From: Xylaria sp. FL1777
Lineage: Eukaryota > Ascomycota > Sordariomycetes > Xylariales > Xylariaceae
Direction of reading: 5' to 3'
Assembly: GCA_022578965.1 (NCBI GenBank)
Contig: MU400566.1
Coordinates: forward strand, 186,001 to 250,000
DNA length: 64,000 bases
In this document: piece after piece, positions 60,302-64,000 of the stretch
Position numbering within the stretch: the stretch's first letter is position 1
How the letters are laid out: each line of letters opens with the position of its first letter
Program-made: the position numbers and the translations under genes
Notes under the pieces: generated by a model
Told to the model about the DNA's origin: nothing
The model's input: only the letters and a program-made list of their open reading frames with translations
The model's database searches: none

Positions 60302-60586
60302 AGTTATAGTATAATAACTAATAGCTCTATAGCCTATTGTTTTAATATAGCTTAATAAATGTAGCTACGTTACACCTTAATATAGCTAGGTTAACTTATG
60401 CGTATGCATGAACTACTTATTAGTGCATAAACCACCTATTAGCCACACACACCGTAATTTAGCTACTTAGCTACTTCCTATAAACCACTTTATAGAATAG
60501 CTTTTTCTTTCTTTATACTTAGATTTCAATACAATTCCAGCTTTTTAAATAAAGCCCTGTTTTCTGTAATAGCTTAACGTATAACA
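60302..60586 (+). repeat. 3' long terminal repeat (285 bp)
   Basis: Same length as the 5' LTR, with many transition-only differences in both directions, so both copies were mutated after insertion. It is followed by CTTAG (60587-60591). Confidence 0.9.
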
Positions 60587-63047
60587 CTTAGCATATTTAT
60601 TAAAAGCATACTAATATATTATAAAAAGCTTAATATATAAAATATAGCTAAATTTTTTTTATTTATTTTATTTAAATATTTTTATAGCATTATAAACTAA
60701 AAAAAATATAATATTTATATTAATTATTTTATTAAATATAGTAGTAATATATTATTAAACTTTTTTTAGTATAAAATATTTTGTTATATTATTAATAATA
60801 AAGTTTAAGTATTAATATAAGTTTATAAAGTGTTTTATATAAAATTTTTAAAGCTTTTGCTATAAAAACTAAAAAATAGTTTTTTTTTAAAGTATAAACT
60901 ACTAATATATTTTTAATAGCAACTTTAATAATTAATTAAAATTATAATAATATAAGTTATAGTATATTTTTTATTATATATTTTTTTGTTTTTTAATATT
61001 TTTATTATTTAGTTACTATAAAAACTATAAAGCATACTTTTTAAAGTATTTTATATTTATAAATTTATATATGTTTAGCTAAATAGTTTGCAGCTTATTT
61101 TTAAACTTTAGTTTAGCTTTAATTTATTTAGCAAATTTAACTAGCTTAAATTATTTTAGTTTAAAGTTAACTATTAAACTATTTTTATTTTTAAGTTTAT
61201 TAATTATAATTAATTAATAGTTTAATAATATAAACTATATATAACTAAATGTTAAGCTTTTTAATATATTATTACTTATGTTTATTATAAAGCATAAATT
61301 ATTTTAATTGTTTTTTAATAGCTTTTTTTTATGCTTTAGTTTAAAAAGCTTAACTTTTTGCGCTTTTAGTAAATCGAAATATTAATAAAAAACAAAAAAA
61401 AATGCTGTTTTTTATGTTATACTATTTTAAATAGCTTAGCTAAACTTTTATAATAAGTTTAAAAAGTTTTTAAAAATAATAAAGCTAAACTAAACAATAT
61501 ATATTATGTTATAAATATTTATTTTTATTTTAAAAGCTATAATAATAAATATAATTTAATAAAAAAAGTTTAGCTTTATAAACTTATTATATAACTGCTA
61601 TTAATTATTAAAACGTATATTTATATTATATTTTTAAATAAAGCGCTTTATTTTAGTTAAAATAAACTTTAATTTTTAAAGCTATATTATTAAAAAATAA
61701 TGCGTAATAATAAGTTTTTTTTTGCTATTTATAAAAACAATAGTTTTAAAAATTAAGTATGCTATATTATGCTATATTTTATTAATTAAAAAACTTAATT
61801 ATTAGTAATTTTTTATAATAGTATTTTTTTTTATAAAATAAATAATAAAAAATATATTAAGTTAATTAATTAAAGCATAAATAAATTGCAGTTTTTTTAA
61901 ACAAATATTTTATTATTAAAATTTAGCTTTAAATAATATAAACTTTTAAGCGTTTAAGCTTAATATAATAATATAACTAAACTATAATATATTTTATAAA
62001 ACTAATATTTTTATATAATATATATTAAAGTATATAATTTAGAAATCTTTTTATTAATAAACTATATAAAGCTTATTAATAGCTATAAATGTAATTTTTT
62101 AATTAAACAAAAAATTATAAAATAAGTTAATAAAATATTTTTAAATAGCTTATTTAAGCTTAAAAATAATATATATAAAGCGTTTTAAAGCTAATTTAGC
62201 TTATATAGCATTATTTTATTAAATAATAAAAATATATTTTTATAATTATTTATGTAATATTAATTAACTTTTATTATATTATTTATTATTAATAATAAAC
62301 AAGTATTAAAAATTTAAGTAATTAAGTTAAATTAATTGTATTTTAATTGTTTTAATAAATATAACTATAAAATTATTATATTTTATATAATAACTAAAAT
62401 AATTTATAATATAATGCTTTTTTTATAACTAATTTAAACTATTAATATAGTATTATTATAATAAAATACTATATATTAAATTAATTTAATTTGTTTAGCT
62501 TTAAGCTTAAGCTTATATAATTTATTAAATTAATAATAATTTAAAATAGTACTAATAATAGTTTATATAAAGTTATATTTTAATATATGTTATTAATTAT
62601 GTTTTAATTATAGCAAAATATATTATATAAAATACTAAATATAATTGCTAAATAAATGCTTTAATACTATATTATTAGCTAGTTTATTTAGTTTGCTAAG
62701 TTTTTTAATAAATTTTAAAAGTTTTAAAGCTATTAATTTTTTTAAAAAGTAATTATTAATTAAGCTAAAACTAAAATTATTAAAAGTTTATAGTTTTATA
62801 ATAAAGTAAAAAAATAATACTAATTAATAAATTAATAAATAAAGCTTAACTTTTAATTGTTTAAGCTTAAAATACTATAATATAATAAAATATTTTAATT
62901 ATAAAGTTAGTATTAAATATAAGCATTACTATAAAAAGCTTTAAACAATGTTATAATTATTTTTTTTAAGTTTTATTAATAAATAATCTATAAGTATAAG
63001 TAGTATATATACATATATAAAGTAAACTTTAGCTTAAAAATTAACAA
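60587..63047. other. AT-rich, RIP-like degenerate repeat block (right part)
   Basis: About 2.5 kb with the same composition as the left part: long runs of TAATTATA-type words, no frames and no recognisable domains. I see nothing else in it. Confidence 0.7.
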
Positions 63048-63181
63048 AGGTGCTTTAGACTAAAATACATAAAACGTAGGCCCTGAACCTACAAATACAT
63101 CTGCATGGGCCCTTAAAAAGGGTGGGTCATAGCTTGCAGCAAGCGCAGCCCGCTGTTTTATGTTTTTAGTCTAAGGCACCT
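63048..63181. repeat. 134-bp inverted-repeat element (MITE-like)
   Basis: The left arm (63048-63075, starting AGGTGCTTTAGACTAAAATA) and right arm (63155-63181) are inverted copies of about 28 bp with a few mismatches. The 79-bp centre is relatively GC-rich (GGGCCCTT, GGGTGGGTC, GCAGCAAGCGCAGCCCGC). The layout resembles a small non-autonomous DNA element or a stable hairpin. It stands out as a GC island within the AT-rich block. No clear target-site duplication was found. Confidence 0.65.
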
Positions 63182-63182
63182 G

Positions 63183-64000
63183 AGATAAGTGCTAAGGTCT
63201 GCTAAGATAACCGCACTAGCCACGGGCCATGCCCTCACGGGCCACTTAACCACCCGCTTTTTACGCAACACGCATATTTAATTACTTTTTTATAACTTCA
63301 CTACTTTTTATTTTCTTTTTTGCTTTTTATATTTAATTAAAGCGTTTTTTTTCTTTTTATTACAATGCTTTTTTTAAATAAAATAAAACATATAATAAAA
63401 ATAATTTGTGCTATTAAGCTTAAAATGCTAGTTTAAATAGCAGCTAAAAAGTTTAAAGTTTTGCAAATTAGCTTATAACGCTATATAAACAGTAAACTAA
63501 CTAAAAAAAAAACAAATAAAAGCTTTTAAGCTTTATTTTTATATTTAAAAGCTTAATTAGTTTATTAAGCTATTAGTTAAATAAAATTAAGCTATGTATT
63601 TTTATTTGTTAAGTTTTAATAAATAGTTAATTATATGCTAAGTATTTAAAATTAATGTATACGTGGCATATTTAGTAGTAAACCAAAAAACAAAAAAGAA
63701 CGGGGTTTAAACGAACCGCTACTAACTAGCTTTTATATAATAAGCAGCTTAACATACATAAAGGCTTATATAAGGTTAAAAGCTTTATATTAGTTTAGCT
63801 ACGTATAAAGAAAATTAGCTTAAAGAAATACTTTGCGTTTTAAAGAGTACTTAGCCACGAGTTGCTAATGTACTAGTGCAGTTAAGCTAAGAAATTACTG
63901 CTGCACTTCTTAAACTAGTGCCCTAAATATAACAACATTTATAGTACACTAAAAAAGCAAACAAATTTTTAACTAAGCTATTAGTTATTGCACAACCTAA
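63183..64000 (+). mobile_element. left part of another mutated element, truncated by the window
   Basis: It begins with a GC-rich segment (63185-63270) containing a direct repeat of CACGGGCCA (about 63218 and 63233), then turns AT-rich. From about 63400 to the end, plus-strand frames become coherent if TAA/TAG are read as former Gln codons, for example RVANVLVQLS then EITAALLKLVP near 63853-63910. This looks like an open reading frame damaged by C-to-T change. A DNA-transposon protein is possible, but the family is not identified. Confidence 0.35.

Larger units (their letters stand above)
53645..60586 (+). mobile_element. dead Ty3/Gypsy chromovirus LTR retrotransposon
   Basis: 6.94-kb element with two 285-bp LTRs, 5-bp CTTAG duplications and a purine tract (AAGAAAAGG, 60292-60300) just before the 3' LTR. 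In plus-strand order, in broken frames: Gag/zinc knuckle (55679-55720; CxxCxxxxHxxxxC with the second Cys now Tyr), reverse transcriptase (57061-57276 with KLKAIQKYL and FVKK...YCKLN; active site Y-I-N-N at 57493-57504 where Y-I-D-D is expected), RNase H (about 57960-58310), integrase (about 58600-59170; LIIDFK core) and a C-terminal chromodomain-like segment (about 59798-59910) with Trp codons turned to stops. The domain order and chromodomain place it in the chromovirus branch. Nearly all damage is C-to-T or G-to-A. Confidence 0.9.

Noticed and set aside
48390..64000. AT-rich block as a mitochondrial DNA insertion or a centromere
   Set aside because: No mitochondrial genes are readable. LTRs, target duplications and Gypsy domains explain it as mutated transposons. 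A centromere cannot be excluded but nothing specific supports it.
1..64000. CRISPR arrays, bacterial operators, Shine-Dalgarno sites, tRNA or rRNA genes
   Set aside because: The window is eukaryotic and spliced. No regularly spaced repeats were found, and no complete tRNA cloverleaf or rRNA segment was recognised by eye; a covariance-model scan would be needed to exclude tRNAs.

Overview
The window looks like nuclear DNA of a filamentous ascomycete (Pezizomycotina, probably a sordariomycete). The reasons are short GT...AG introns of about 50-120 bp with CTAAY-like branch sites, compact single-copy housekeeping genes of fungal type (mitochondrial RNA polymerase, Atp25, Vps15, Ppx1, mL44), recurrent intergenic TACCTAGGTA palindromes, and a sharp switch near 48.4 kb from ordinary gene-bearing DNA to a very AT-rich block carrying the transition-only damage expected of repeat-induced point mutation (RIP).

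Layout. 1-602: 3' end of an Arc1/EMAPII-type tRNA-binding protein. 0.9-1.8 kb: a small Cys-rich gene whose model stays incomplete. 3.5-10.9 kb: a divergent pair of mitochondrial expression genes, RPO41 (minus) and ATP25 (plus). 12.2-15.7 kb: a convergent pair, a secreted S1/P1 nuclease with a 12-nt microexon and exopolyphosphatase PPX1. 16.3-21.1 kb: VPS15. 22.1-24.0 kb: a cytochrome P450. 25.8-27.6 kb: a type I membrane protein with a cytosolic SH3 domain. 28.5-32.9 kb: a gene-poor stretch with weak traces of a degraded gene. 32.9-35.1 kb: a second divergent mitochondrial pair, a 91-residue single-span protein (minus; one exon is just the ATG) and the mL44/Mrpl3 ribosomal protein (plus). 36.0-38.6 kb: a membrane-anchored patatin/cPLA2-like lipase. 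40.0-48.2 kb: an accessory zone with a PD-(D/E)XK nuclease-like protein, an orphan protein, an AAA+ ATPase broken by one in-frame TGA just before Walker A, and a stand-alone PNP/UDP-phosphorylase-fold protein of the kind found at the N-terminus of fungal NLRs.

From about 48.4 kb to the end the DNA is extremely AT-rich and has no intact gene. It contains a complete but dead Ty3/Gypsy chromovirus (53645-60586) with two 285-bp LTRs, CTTAG target-site duplications, a polypurine tract and recognisable zinc-knuckle, RT, RNase H, integrase and chromodomain remains whose active-site Asp, Cys, Trp and Gln codons have been changed by C-to-T/G-to-A transitions. At least one more coding relic (49.9-51.7 kb), a 134-bp inverted-repeat element (63048-63181) and the start of another element (from about 63.18 kb) flank it. 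The leftover C residues in this block follow G or A and almost never T or C, a 5'-neighbour bias that classical CpA-directed RIP does not predict.

Working logic: the first 39 kb is core genome enriched in mitochondrial gene expression, vacuolar sorting/phosphate and lipid functions. The last quarter is a repeat compartment, with fast-evolving accessory genes lying next to it. Multi-exon models were built by hand from splice signals, reading phase and family motifs; no database search was possible.
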